Origin: Blastocatellia bacterium
GTDB lineage: Bacteria; Acidobacteriota; Blastocatellia; UBA7656
Length of the DNA: 64,000 bases
Direction: 5' to 3'
Assembly: GCA_035275065.1 (NCBI GenBank)
Contig: DATENM010000046.1
Location: 124,001-188,000 of the forward strand
The notes beneath the pieces are model-generated. The model was not told the DNA's origin and made no database searches. It was given only the letters and a program-made list of their open reading frames with translations. Position numbers and translations under genes: made by a program. The number at the start of each line of letters is the position of its first letter. The first letter of the stretch is position 1. Shown in pieces: positions 19,538 through 28,319 of this stretch.

Positions 19538-20119
19538 ATGAGAAAGCTCAAAATCATCGAACACATCTCGCTGGACGGCGTGATCCAGCACTCCGACGAT
19601 GACGACGATTTCCCCTACAGCGACTGGACCGCGCCCTATCGGACCCCCGCGGGCCGGGATGCACTCATCGCCGCGCAGGGCGCGAGCTTCGACCTGCTGC
19701 TCGGCCGTCGCACCTACGATATCTGGTCGGGCTTCTGGCCAAAGGCGCCGAGCAGTCCGATGGCGGACGGCCTCAATGCGGCAACAAAATATATCGCAAC
19801 CCACCGTCCGGAGAGTCTTGAATGGGGCCCGTTCGAGGGCCTTGGACCGGACATCGTCGAGGGCGTTGGCCGCCTCAAGTCGCAGGACGGCCCGGAGCTT
19901 ATCCTCTGGGGTAGCTCCACGCTGACATCGACGCTGCTCGAACATGGGCTTGCGGATGAAGTCCTGCTGGTCGTCTATCCGGTCCTGTTAGGCACGGGGA
20001 AGCGCTTCTTTGCGGAGGGAACCCCGGCACGGTCATTCGAGCTTGTCAGCACGACAGCAATGCCGTCCGGCATCATCCTCAGTACTTACAAGGTCGCCGG
20101 GCCTTTGAAGACCGCCTAA
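19538..20119 (+). CDS. Dihydrofolate reductase family protein (RibD C-terminal-like)
   Basis: This 193-residue protein belongs to the RibD C-terminal/dihydrofolate-reductase-like superfamily. The N-terminal strand MRKLKIIEHISLDGVIQ is followed by FDLLLGRRTYDIWSGFWP near residue 55. LILWGSSTLTSTLLEHGLADEVLL near 130 is the usual nucleotide-binding and dimer region, and YPVLLGTGKRFF follows. The fold normally reduces with NADPH, but most members of this branch have no assigned substrate. The ATG follows CGGAGACTCAA. Integron-like recombination sites appear before and directly at its stop, which suggests it arrived as a gene cassette. It has no operon partner. Confidence 0.85.
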   Translation: MRKLKIIEHISLDGVIQHSDDDDDFPYSDWTAPYRTPAGRDALIAAQGASFDLLLGRRTYDIWSGFWPKAPSSPMADGLNAATKYIATHRPESLEWGPFEGLGPDIVEGVGRLKSQDGPELILWGSSTLTSTLLEHGLADEVLLVVYPVLLGTGKRFFAEGTPARSFELVSTTAMPSGIILSTYKVAGPLKTA

Positions 20120-20202
20120 CCCCGACTGCACCGGAGCCGTCGCAGCGCAATCATCCCTTGCTCATCATGGCAAAGGCGGGCCGGACGAAGTAGCCGTTAG
20201 CG
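20114..20202 (+). other. Candidate attC site downstream of the reductase-like gene
   Basis: GCCTAAC (20114-20120), which includes the stop codon, matches the attC 5' core RYYYAAC. About 80 bases later GTTAGCG (20196-20202) partly matches the 3' core. The sequences just inside the two cores are imperfectly complementary (CTAAC..CNACTNC...CCGG type pairing), as expected of attC sites, which conserve structure rather than sequence. No integron integrase gene is present in the window. Confidence 0.35.
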
Positions 20203-20226
20203 CGGCTGTTCGGCTCGCCGCTTTTT
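20199..20226 (+). terminator. Possible rho-independent terminator
   Basis: AGCGCGGC and GCCGCT can pair with one bulged base around a GC-containing loop, and the right arm is followed by TTTTT (20222-20226). It lies about 80 bases after the reductase-like gene and overlaps the end of the attC-like site. Confidence 0.35.
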
Positions 20227-20770
20227 GTAATCGCGGGATGAGCGGCGCGGGCTAAAGCGGCGCGCCCCTCCTTTGTAGGGTTAGCTTTTTTCTCATCTTA
20301 TTGTGATGGATCATTACTGCTCATTAAGTCTTGGAAGCGCGAGGCTGAGCGCCGGTTTTTGCAATCGGAATCAGACGCGTTCTTCTTGGATTTGGCGTCT
20401 CTCATTGTGTAAAATCAGCTGTCATACCCGTTCGCTATTGCGTTTGCTTGAAGGGGTGATACTTCTGGCAGCTCCTCAAAATAGTCCGCTAATAGATGGG
20501 TAGTGAGGAATGAGAATTCGTATTCTGTCTGATTCGCCGTCTAAGGCGAGTGCGTTACGGATCAAATTCTTCAGACAGGTATGGATTTATGAAGTCGAAT
20601 TAGGCCCTGGCGAATCTAGGATCGCTAATCTAAACCAGATAGCACGAGATCGGGACACTCGATGATGCGAAAACGCCAATAAACAGGGCTTAATCTCAAT
20701 GTCGAATATACCACCTTCTGCATTCCGGTTTAGAGAGTTCTTGATGTCGAACGGAGTTTATCACTAACCT
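20227..20770. other. Gene-poor, AT-richer stretch before the TIR operon
   Basis: These bases are less GC-rich than their surroundings. Apart from one possible small gene (20510-20665) I see no convincing coding sequence. There is no clear promoter box immediately upstream of the TIR gene. The change in composition fits a boundary of transferred DNA. Confidence 0.5.
20510..20665 (+). CDS. Possible small protein (51 residues) upstream of the TIR operon
   Basis: An ATG at 20510, preceded by TAGTGAGGA, opens 51 codons that end with TGA at 20663-20665. The product begins MRIRILSDSPSKASALRI and ends NLNQIARDRDTR. Its composition is protein-like, without the Arg/Pro/Ala runs seen in spurious frames. 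It lies about 105 bases upstream of the TIR gene on the same strand. I do not recognise a family; it may be a small regulator, a remnant, or not translated. Confidence 0.3.
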   Translation: MRIRILSDSPSKASALRIKFFRQVWIYEVELGPGESRIANLNQIARDRDTR

Positions 20771-22114
20771 ATGCAATGTTTGCCACACAAACCCAAAGTA
20801 TTCATTAGCCATAGCACTAAAACCGGAGATCCACTCGCTGTTTGCTTTCTGGATCGCCTCTATCAAACGCTCAAGCAAGCCAGAAACAACGACGGGACAG
20901 AAGCGTTTGAAGTCCTGTTGGATAAGACAAACATACTGACAGGCGAGAAGTGGAGCGAGGTGATTCGGGAGTGGGTGTTAAGCTGCGATGCAGCGATTGT
21001 CTTGCTCTCCGAAGCCGCCGCCCGTTCTGATTATGTTAAGCAGGAGGTTACGCTATTACAGCAACGTCGGCAATTTCATCCTAATCACTTGATGCTGCTT
21101 CCTGTTTGTTTCCCCCAAGTGACGGAGGCGTACCTGAAGAAGCGAATGGGGCCGCAGCAGATTACCGAAAGACAAATGCTGAGGCTTACTGAAACCAACG
21201 AAGCCCAGGTTTTGGAGGAACTGCTTTTATTTCTCAACCTACTTCCCCAACGCATCCCCCAACACAAAATCGAAGAACATCTCTTCTCGTTTTTTTGCTT
21301 TTCATTTGCTGATGAAGAGTTAAAGAGGATCAGTGATGCGCTGGCCATCGGGCCGTTGCTGGCAGGAGCCCAAATAGATCGCGCACAAATGATTGTCCGC
21401 GCGCTGCTAAGGGCGGAGACTGAGCCCAGTGTCTTTCGTTTCCGCAGGCTGCGCACGATGCTGGATGGAATGCGTATCAAGAAGCTTGATCAATGCCAAC
21501 GGTCGCTGTTGCTAGACTTTGTCTTCCCCTTTTGTTGGGTCAACGCCGAAGCCGCCAGCAAACTGCCCGACATCGCGGCGCGAGTGCCCAGAACGCGGGC
21601 TGTAGCATGGGCGCGCGAGTGGGGCCTGAGCGAAAGAATGTATCTGCTACGCGGCTACTGCCATCCGCGCGCCTGTGCGGTCTATGTTTCCAATTTGGAC
21701 GGCGGCGGCCGTAAACCCATCGGCAGTCATGATAGCTTCCTGGAGCATATCGTAAGTTGCTTGTATCATGCCTTCTTTCATCGTCCTCCAAAAGGCAGAT
21801 ATGAAGATGCCAGAGAGAAGCTTCGCAAGGTAATTGAAGATCGCGAGCAGGAGGGCGAGCCCGTATTTTTAATCATTCCGCTTGACGCTGTAGATAAAGA
21901 CAGAGCCGAAATGATCCTCGACGAATTCCCCAACGTTACACTCTTTTTCCATAGCGAAACGCTGACGCAAACCGGGTTCGCTGATCTGGAATTGCCCTGC
22001 GCCGATTTTCTCGCGCCGCCGCTTGATCTTGAGACTGAACGCGATGCCTATGTGGAATATGGTCGGCTGCTGAAATTGATCGGTGAACCGCTCGACAGAC
22101 TCGACAACCCGTAA
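20771..22114 (+). CDS. TIR-domain protein, putative effector of a conflict system
   Basis: This 447-residue protein has a TIR-type domain in about residues 8-150. Strand A carries KVFISHSTKTGDP. A BB-loop-like region precedes ILTGEKWSEVIREWVLSCDAAIVLLSEAAA, then SDYVKQEV, where E92 aligns with the catalytic glutamate of NAD-cleaving TIR domains. The remaining 290 residues include a helical region and a C-terminal alpha/beta region (VFLIIPLDAVDK, VTLFFHSETL) that I cannot assign. Many bacterial TIR proteins deplete NAD+ to kill infected cells. It is the first of four tightly spaced genes (11-base gap to the MoxR ATPase). The start lacks a clear Shine-Dalgarno; TTG 20780 is an alternative. NADase activity is inferred. 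Confidence 0.75.
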   Translation: MQCLPHKPKVFISHSTKTGDPLAVCFLDRLYQTLKQARNNDGTEAFEVLLDKTNILTGEKWSEVIREWVLSCDAAIVLLSEAAARSDYVKQEVTLLQQRRQFHPNHLMLLPVCFPQVTEAYLKKRMGPQQITERQMLRLTETNEAQVLEELLLFLNLLPQRIPQHKIEEHLFSFFCFSFADEELKRISDALAIGPLLAGAQIDRAQMIVRALLRAETEPSVFRFRRLRTMLDGMRIKKLDQCQRSLLLDFVFPFCWVNAEAASKLPDIAARVPRTRAVAWAREWGLSERMYLLRGYCHPRACAVYVSNLDGGGRKPIGSHDSFLEHIVSCLYHAFFHRPPKGRYEDAREKLRKVIEDREQEGEPVFLIIPLDAVDKDRAEMILDEFPNVTLFFHSETLTQTGFADLELPCADFLAPPLDLETERDAYVEYGRLLKLIGEPLDRLDNP

Positions 22115-22125
22115 GGATTAGTGCC

Positions 22126-23100
22126 ATGAAGTACGCCACAGTGTTTGACCCTAAATATCCGTTGCTGCCTCCTACCGGCAAGCCAGCCGCCGGGCGTGAC
22201 TTACGTGATGGCTCATTTTATGTCTTCACTGAGCCGCTAGAGCGAGACCCGACAGTGCTGGTCGTCAAAGTAGCGCTCGCTACAGGTCGCCCATTGCTGC
22301 TATGCGGTGCGCCGGGGTCGGGCAAATCCTCGCTAGCCGCGTTCGTGGCGCGAACGATGAACTGGAACTATTTCGAGCAAGTCATCACCTCGCGCACCAG
22401 AGCGCAGGATTTGATGTGGAGCTTCGACGCAGTCCGGCGGTTGCGCGACGCGCAGGCCCGCAGCGAAGTGGAAGAACTAACCGCTTACATTGAACCACGT
22501 GTGCTGTGGTGGGCCTTCAATCCTGTGGACGCACTCCGGCGCGGTCGGTCCGCCCCGCCTCAGCCGGACACTCCGCCGACCGAAGGTGATGAGGGTCAGC
22601 GCAACGCTATGCTGCGCGGTTACCTTCATCCGAGCGTCGTGCTGCTGGATGAAATAGATAAAGCCGACCCTGATGTGCCTAACGACCTACTAGTCGCCAT
22701 CGGCTCGCAGCGTTTCCGCGTCACAGAGACCGATCACGAAGTTAAATCTGAGCTAACACCTCTGGTCATCATTACCTCAAACAATGAACGCGCTTTGCCA
22801 GCCGCGTTCGTGCGCCGCTGCATTGTACACCGGCTCGAACCTCCCGACGCGGTCAGGTTGGTGGAGATAGCCAATCAGCATTTCCCTGAGCAGGGGCAGC
22901 AGCAGGAGTTGTTTAAGCAACTTGCCGCCAGGGTCGTGGAAATGAGGGGCAACGCGGCCGAGCGCGGGGGACCGACGCCGAGCACACCTGAGTATCTGGA
23001 CGCCGTGCGCGCCTGTCTTCAACTTAACATCTTTCCCGGAGACACTCCTGAATGGCGGATCATCCAGGCGGCCGTTTTCGACAAGCAGGTGGAAGGATGA
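22126..23100 (+). CDS. MoxR-type AAA+ ATPase of the TIR operon
   Basis: This is a 324-residue AAA+ ATPase. Walker A is GAPGSGKSS (61-69), Walker B is VVLLDEIDKAD (171-181), and sensor I is VIITSNNERALPAAFVRRC, which ends in the arginine pair near 228. This matches MoxR/AAA_5 ATPases, which usually act as chaperone-like remodelling motors on a vWA-domain partner. Gene order supports that: its stop overlaps the start of the vWA-like gene (ATGA). An insert of about 60 residues (YIEPRVLWWAFNPVDALRRG and a Pro-rich loop) between Walker A and B is notable. It is preceded by TAAGGA as ribosome-binding site. Its job is likely to control the switch in this system. Confidence 0.85.
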   Translation: MKYATVFDPKYPLLPPTGKPAAGRDLRDGSFYVFTEPLERDPTVLVVKVALATGRPLLLCGAPGSGKSSLAAFVARTMNWNYFEQVITSRTRAQDLMWSFDAVRRLRDAQARSEVEELTAYIEPRVLWWAFNPVDALRRGRSAPPQPDTPPTEGDEGQRNAMLRGYLHPSVVLLDEIDKADPDVPNDLLVAIGSQRFRVTETDHEVKSELTPLVIITSNNERALPAAFVRRCIVHRLEPPDAVRLVEIANQHFPEQGQQQELFKQLAARVVEMRGNAAERGGPTPSTPEYLDAVRACLQLNIFPGDTPEWRIIQAAVFDKQVEG

Positions 23101-24086
23101 GACATCTCGGCGGCGAAATCTTCCTTGGCGATCTGGCGCGCGCCATTGCAGCCATAGGCTGCAGCGATCCGCAAATAACCGCCACTATCGCCCGGTCGCT
23201 TGGGTTCAGACTCGAACAACTTGACGCCGCGCCGCAACTTGATGCGCCGCCGCCGCTCGAAGCCGCCGAGATTACGCCGCTACCGTTCCAATCTGACGTA
23301 ACGACCCAGCAGAATGATAACGAAGATAAGTCTGAGCCCCCGACTGAATCTCCCTCTGATGAACGCGTCCAATATGACATCACCGAGCCTGATGTCGAGC
23401 GTATTCCGGCTGCTTCGCAGCCGGCGCCGCAACCGGCGGCCCCCTGGCCAGAGTGGGAGCGCGTTGCTGCCTTTAGCTTGCGCTATCGCCCGCTATTTTT
23501 GCCGCAATGGACGAGGGGCCTGTTGAGCGAAGCGGCGGCGAGCTGGCGTGAGGATGGCGCGGTGGACATCCCTCGTACCGTGGAGGTTCTGGCGCTTAGC
23601 GCAGCGCCAGCTGAGTTGCCCCGTCTTTACGCACTGACGCTGGCGCGCGGCTGCCAGGTGATGATTGATGTCAGCGACGGAATGGCTCCCTTCGCCGGAG
23701 ATTGCTGGCAGTTGGTTGATTCTCTGCGGTCGGTCGTCGGGCACGAACAGGTGCAGGTCTTTTATTTCAAAGACTGCCCAATATTCGGTCTGGAAACGGA
23801 GGCCGATGCGAGGTTCATCCCTTTCCAGCCGCCGCCGCGCGCTACGCCTGTGTTGCTGCTCAGCGACCTGGGCATCGCCGCCCCGGAGTTTTCGTTGCGG
23901 CGCGTGGTGGTTCAAGACTGGGTGCGTTTAGCTCGCTACCTGCGAGTAGCAGAGTGCCCGCTGCTCGCCCTGGTCCCTTATCCCCGCCAGCGCTGGCCGT
24001 GGAAATTGAGCAAAGAGTTGACAATCATACAATGGGATCGCGGCACCACTGCGGCTGGTGTCCGGCGGGCCAAAGAGAAGTGCTGA
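23097..24086 (+). CDS. vWA-like partner protein of the MoxR ATPase
   Basis: This 329-residue protein starts at ATG 23097, overlapping the ATPase stop and preceded by GGAAGG. Residues 1-45 form a small helical domain, possibly an adaptor (FLGDLARAIAAIGCSDPQ). Residues 45-118 are acidic and Pro/Gln-rich, probably a flexible linker. The C-terminal part (about 120-329) has alternating strands and helices with a degenerate metal-binding-like motif, VMIDVSDGMAPFAG (188-201), and later VLLLSDLGIAAPEF. This resembles the vWA-type domains that pair with MoxR ATPases in ternary conflict systems. Only the order of elements and the DxSDG motif support the assignment, so it is moderate. The linker suggests a bridge between ATPase and effector. 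Confidence 0.6.
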   Translation: MRHLGGEIFLGDLARAIAAIGCSDPQITATIARSLGFRLEQLDAAPQLDAPPPLEAAEITPLPFQSDVTTQQNDNEDKSEPPTESPSDERVQYDITEPDVERIPAASQPAPQPAAPWPEWERVAAFSLRYRPLFLPQWTRGLLSEAAASWREDGAVDIPRTVEVLALSAAPAELPRLYALTLARGCQVMIDVSDGMAPFAGDCWQLVDSLRSVVGHEQVQVFYFKDCPIFGLETEADARFIPFQPPPRATPVLLLSDLGIAAPEFSLRRVVVQDWVRLARYLRVAECPLLALVPYPRQRWPWKLSKELTIIQWDRGTTAAGVRRAKEKC

Positions 24087-24095
24087 GACAGTCAT

Positions 24096-27000
24096 ATGCC
24101 TACGGCGCCAGACATCCAGGCAGCAATCGCCCTTTTAGAGCTGTGCAATCGTGACGCTGTGCGGCTGGGCGAACTTGTGTCGTTGGCGGCCCGTATCGAA
24201 CCTGAATTATTGCGCGCGGTGCGGCTGGATCTGACGCCCTTCGACGCGGCGGCGGAGGCTGATCTGTGGTTCAGCCCGCTGGTCGAAACGCGCACGGCTG
24301 ACTGGATCGCGCTGGACCCCGCCGCCGCACGCGAACTGCGGTTGGGACTGGCCGCAGACCAATCACGGCTTGATGCCGCGCACGCGCTACTTATGGAAGC
24401 GCACAGCAGCGCTCCGGCTACGATCATTCTCGAAGAAGAAATCGTATGGCTGGCACTGAGCGCCCCGCCCGATGCCCGGCAGGCCATTGAATCATGTCTG
24501 CGCCTTGCGTTAGACAAGGTGCTGGAAGACCCTTCGGCTCACCGGGGAATAGCGCACTGGTTCGCGAGCGCGGCCCGGCGGCTACCGCAGGAAGCGCAGG
24601 CGACGGAATCCTACGCGCTGTTATGCTTCGTAACTAGCGGGTTGCTCGACGGCAGGCGCGTCAATGCCGCTGATCCTGCGCTGCCACCGATTGACGCGCT
24701 CGCTGACATCTTTCCAGCCTCCATCCCCAAACTACGCCTATGGGCGACGCTGACTGGCTATGACCTTACCTTTCGCCCGAACAAGGTTCCCGGCTTCGTC
24801 CCGCTGGAAGTGCCGCGCACCGATCCGTTGCTTTTCGAACTGCGCCCGCTTAACGAGCCGCGTCAATTCATCACGCTGCGGCGGGGCGAAACTAAGACCG
24901 TTCGGGTTAAGTCCAGAGTGGTAGAACTGCGCACGGCAGCCGGTGACGCGTACTGGCTGCGCTATCGTTCGCAGAAACTGACTTCCGCAGGCATGCAAGG
25001 TCTGATCATGGGATTCGGCGGAACGGGCGCGTATATCCTCACAGCGCTTAAGGAACTGGCCGTGCTCAAACATGGCCGTGTGCCGGAGGCGCTCAAGTTT
25101 CTGCTCTTCGACACCATTGCCGACTGGGAGCCAGGCAAGGCGGTTCAAATTCTCGGCGTTGAGGCAGAGGAAAGATTAGCCGCGGGCAATGATCAGGCTG
25201 CCTCGCTCGACCCGATAACGGAGTATTTTTACTTGACCGACTATGACCCTGATCTCAAAACGCATGTCTTCCGCTATCTATTGCCAGCGGGCAATCCGGA
25301 CGCCTATCCGCATTTGAATGATTGGCTGCACGCACCCTGGTTGAGCGAGCACATAGCGTCAAGTCACCTCAACATTGTGACTGGTGCGGCGCAGCAGCGG
25401 CAGATCGGGCGGTACGCCATGTTCAAAAATGCGGAAAGAATCCTTGCCCTCCTGCAATCCACCATCCGGCAGTTGGCCTATATGACCAGAGACTCGGAGG
25501 TTAACATCTGGCTGATCGGTTCCTCTGCTGGCGGCACGGGCGCGGGATGTCTGATTGATGCTGCCTATCTGACGCGGCTCGCCGCTGACTATATGAGTTT
25601 CAGGCTCAACCTCACTGGTGTGATTGTGCTGCCTAGCGTTTACACCAATGTGCCCGGTATCAGTCAAGGCCACGCTTACAGCATGCTGCGCGAACTGGAC
25701 AGGGTGCAGGAAGAGGGCTTTTCATCAGGTGACCGCTACGTTGATTTGAACAGCCGCGAACTCATCTCCTCGCGTGTCGTCTACGACAGGGACGGGCGGC
25801 AGACAGCACGGGTCCGTAATCGGTTGTTTGACGATCTGCTCTACCTCGGCGGCGACTGCCTGACCGAAGCCGCGCGCAGAAGATTTTTCACCTCAGCGGC
25901 GAGCGCCATTGAGCCTTATCTGGATTCCGACTCCGGCCCTGCGTTGCAATACAGGATCAATGAATCCTACGCCGTTTCATCTCTCGGCGCGGCGAGCATC
26001 TGCGTACCCACCGAGATCTTTGCCGAGATATTCGCCTGGGAGCAGGTGGCTGAATACTTGCTCCGGGCGGGAGCGCCGAAAGAGGTCAGCGGGCGCGTTG
26101 TGGGACTCCACTCCGGCCCCGATGCTGATCGTCAGGACAACGCGACGGCTAAGGTTAGATCGTTGCTCGTAGCGTTCAGAGAACTGCTGGAGTTGGAGCA
26201 AAGGTCTGAGAGCAACAGGGCAGCCTTTGCGCGCAGCCTCGATGCCGAGAGTATCGTCACCGCCTGGTACGAGTTGACCGGCAACAATCGCACTGCTCAG
26301 GAACAGGCGGCGCTGCTGGCTTATGCCAACCCCTTTATTTCGTTGACTGAGCCGGGGTGGCCTAAAAATATGATGGGCTGGGAGACCAATACGTTCAAAG
26401 AAAACAGGCTGACCAAAGGCGTAAAAGAGACACAGGAAGAGTCCAGGGACCGCTTTGCCGACCGGCTGGAAGAGGTAATGAGGCGCTACACAAGCCGTGT
26501 TGACGGCGAACACTCTTTTGAGAAAGGCCGCCGCTATGTCTACGAAACGGTCTCTCGGCGGCTGCGGGCGCGGATTGACGACATCTTCATTGAGGAATTG
26601 AGCAGGTACCGCCTTTTGTTCGGACAAGACCTCAACACATTAGAGCAGGGCAGCGTATTGACCCGGCTACTGGCCGAAGTAATCTGGATGCTGGACGACC
26701 AGGGGCCGCTGCAAAGAATCCACGAGGTCATTAGACAAATCCTGGTTGTATTAGACAGGGAAGAGTCTGGGCGCGACAGCCGCCGCAATCAGGCGATTTA
26801 TGAGTTACGGACTAGTAAAAGGTCCAGTTTCCTCAGCTTCGGCGCGTGGATAGAAGAGTACCAGCAGCAGGCGCGCAATGAGTACTCCGATTATATCCGC
26901 TGGTATCTGAAGCGCGAACTGCTGAGAGACCTGCAAAAACTTGCGCTCGACGCGCGGCAGCGACTACGCGAGTGGGAGCGCCTGTGCGGTCGGCTTTTTG

Positions 27001-28319
27001 ACACGCTGGTGCGGCGCGAGTCGGGCAACGAAGGCGAAGCCTCGGCGCTCTTCACCGTGACGCAAGTCTATCTCAAGGGCATACTGGAGGAACGACTCTA
27101 TAATGCCGCGCGCAAGGCCAGCATCCTGATCAGCTTTGGGCAGGAACCTGACCCGCAGATGCACGGCTATCGCGAAGAGATGCGCAATCAGTCAGCCGCC
27201 GGTTTAGCTGATACCTTGCTCCGGGACTCTTATTGGGAAGCGAGTTTGACAGCCGATGGCGCGCCCGAAATCCATCTGGTCATCGAGTCATATGATTTCG
27301 GGCCAAAGCGATACTCCGCGCGCGAGATCAGGAACTTGACTCATGAACTGCACGAGTACTTCCGCCATCGGATTGACGAGCGGTTGAGCTACAGGGATGT
27401 CTTTGACTATCTTCGCTGGGCGCAGGAACGTCAAGTCATTGATCCCTTCAAAGTCGCGGACCTGTTGGATGCTAAAGCTGCCGCGTTGATCAACGCGGGC
27501 GGCGTATCTGAGAGGCGCACTCTGATCTATCGCAAACCATATGAGATCGAAAAGCAAAACCTGGCTGATGCCATTTGCAAAAGACTACAGGAGAGGGCGC
27601 CGCTTACAGAGAGCGAGCACTCTTACTCTGATCGCAACGCGATCACGCTGATTAAGATCAAGAAGCCCAGCAGCGAACAGTTCGCAGACATTCAATTCTG
27701 CCGGGAAGACTATCTCGCATTGCGCGCCGGGTCCCTGAACGACGACAAAACCCACGACCTGGAACTGCGCCGGGCGCAGGTCTTCCATCCGTTCCGGCAG
27801 GAGATGGAAGCCTGGTACATCGAGCGTAGCTACATACAGAAAAGTGGACTCGCCGACGTGCCGATGATCCCGCCGCGCGTTACGCGGCTGCTGGAAGACC
27901 CGGAGATGATGCAGATCTTCGTGCGCGCCATCGCTACTGGCGCGGTGGAGAACATTGAAAATGGAGGCTGGCTCTGGCACGGGCCGGAGGGGGATATCCA
28001 ACTCACAGAACCTAAGTCTGACCTGAATGCCGATGTCGTCAAAGCCGCAGTCAATTTCGTACTCAGGCAGGGGGAGGCAAGTCCCAACGGAGTGAGGAGA
28101 ATCTCCCGCGAGGATGCCAGGCGAAGCGTCACCGAAAGCGCTCAGAAAAATAACCGGGCTCGTGATGAGATGCTCGTCGAATTCGTGAAAGATAAACTTG
28201 ATGCTTTCCTGAAGCATAATGCGCCTGCGCCCCTGCGATTGGCGCTGAAGATAGTCTTCACGTTTTACTGCGACCCCGATACGCGCACTAGTCTGCAATA
28301 CCGCGTAAACTTGCCATAA
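24096..28319 (+). CDS. Large tubulin-like GTPase (Tubulin_2 type), 1407 residues
   Basis: This is a very large protein. Residues 1-290 precede a region that matches tubulin/FtsZ-like GTPases: GLIMGFGGTGAYILTALKEL (302-321) at the first nucleotide-binding loop, and the signature GSSAGGTGAG (475-484), equivalent to the GGGTGTG loop. A helix and strand follow (LTGVIVLPSVYTNVPG). These features fit the Pfam family called Tubulin_2. The rest, about 700-1400, is mostly helical with charged segments (for example RRLRARIDDIFIEELSRYR) and no recognised catalytic motif. It begins 9 bases after the vWA-like gene and closes the operon. It could polymerise, or act as a GTP-dependent sensor of invading DNA or proteins; both are inference. 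Confidence 0.8.
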   Translation: MPTAPDIQAAIALLELCNRDAVRLGELVSLAARIEPELLRAVRLDLTPFDAAAEADLWFSPLVETRTADWIALDPAAARELRLGLAADQSRLDAAHALLMEAHSSAPATIILEEEIVWLALSAPPDARQAIESCLRLALDKVLEDPSAHRGIAHWFASAARRLPQEAQATESYALLCFVTSGLLDGRRVNAADPALPPIDALADIFPASIPKLRLWATLTGYDLTFRPNKVPGFVPLEVPRTDPLLFELRPLNEPRQFITLRRGETKTVRVKSRVVELRTAAGDAYWLRYRSQKLTSAGMQGLIMGFGGTGAYILTALKELAVLKHGRVPEALKFLLFDTIADWEPGKAVQILGVEAEERLAAGNDQAASLDPITEYFYLTDYDPDLKTHVFRYLLPAGNPDAYPHLNDWLHAPWLSEHIASSHLNIVTGAAQQRQIGRYAMFKNAERILALLQSTIRQLAYMTRDSEVNIWLIGSSAGGTGAGCLIDAAYLTRLAADYMSFRLNLTGVIVLPSVYTNVPGISQGHAYSMLRELDRVQEEGFSSGDRYVDLNSRELISSRVVYDRDGRQTARVRNRLFDDLLYLGGDCLTEAARRRFFTSAASAIEPYLDSDSGPALQYRINESYAVSSLGAASICVPTEIFAEIFAWEQVAEYLLRAGAPKEVSGRVVGLHSGPDADRQDNATAKVRSLLVAFRELLELEQRSESNRAAFARSLDAESIVTAWYELTGNNRTAQEQAALLAYANPFISLTEPGWPKNMMGWETNTFKENRLTKGVKETQEESRDRFADRLEEVMRRYTSRVDGEHSFEKGRRYVYETVSRRLRARIDDIFIEELSRYRLLFGQDLNTLEQGSVLTRLLAEVIWMLDDQGPLQRIHEVIRQILVVLDREESGRDSRRNQAIYELRTSKRSSFLSFGAWIEEYQQQARNEYSDYIRWYLKRELLRDLQKLALDARQRLREWERLCGRLFDTLVRRESGNEGEASALFTVTQVYLKGILEERLYNAARKASILISFGQEPDPQMHGYREEMRNQSAAGLADTLLRDSYWEASLTADGAPEIHLVIESYDFGPKRYSAREIRNLTHELHEYFRHRIDERLSYRDVFDYLRWAQERQVIDPFKVADLLDAKAAALINAGGVSERRTLIYRKPYEIEKQNLADAICKRLQERAPLTESEHSYSDRNAITLIKIKKPSSEQFADIQFCREDYLALRAGSLNDDKTHDLELRRAQVFHPFRQEMEAWYIERSYIQKSGLADVPMIPPRVTRLLEDPEMMQIFVRAIATGAVENIENGGWLWHGPEGDIQLTEPKSDLNADVVKAAVNFVLRQGEASPNGVRRISREDARRSVTESAQKNNRARDEMLVEFVKDKLDAFLKHNAPAPLRLALKIVFTFYCDPDTRTSLQYRVNLP

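Noticed and set aside
20303..20503. 66-residue frame in the gap before the TIR operon
   Set aside because: No ribosome-binding site, Cys/Ser/Leu-rich composition and no family resemblance.
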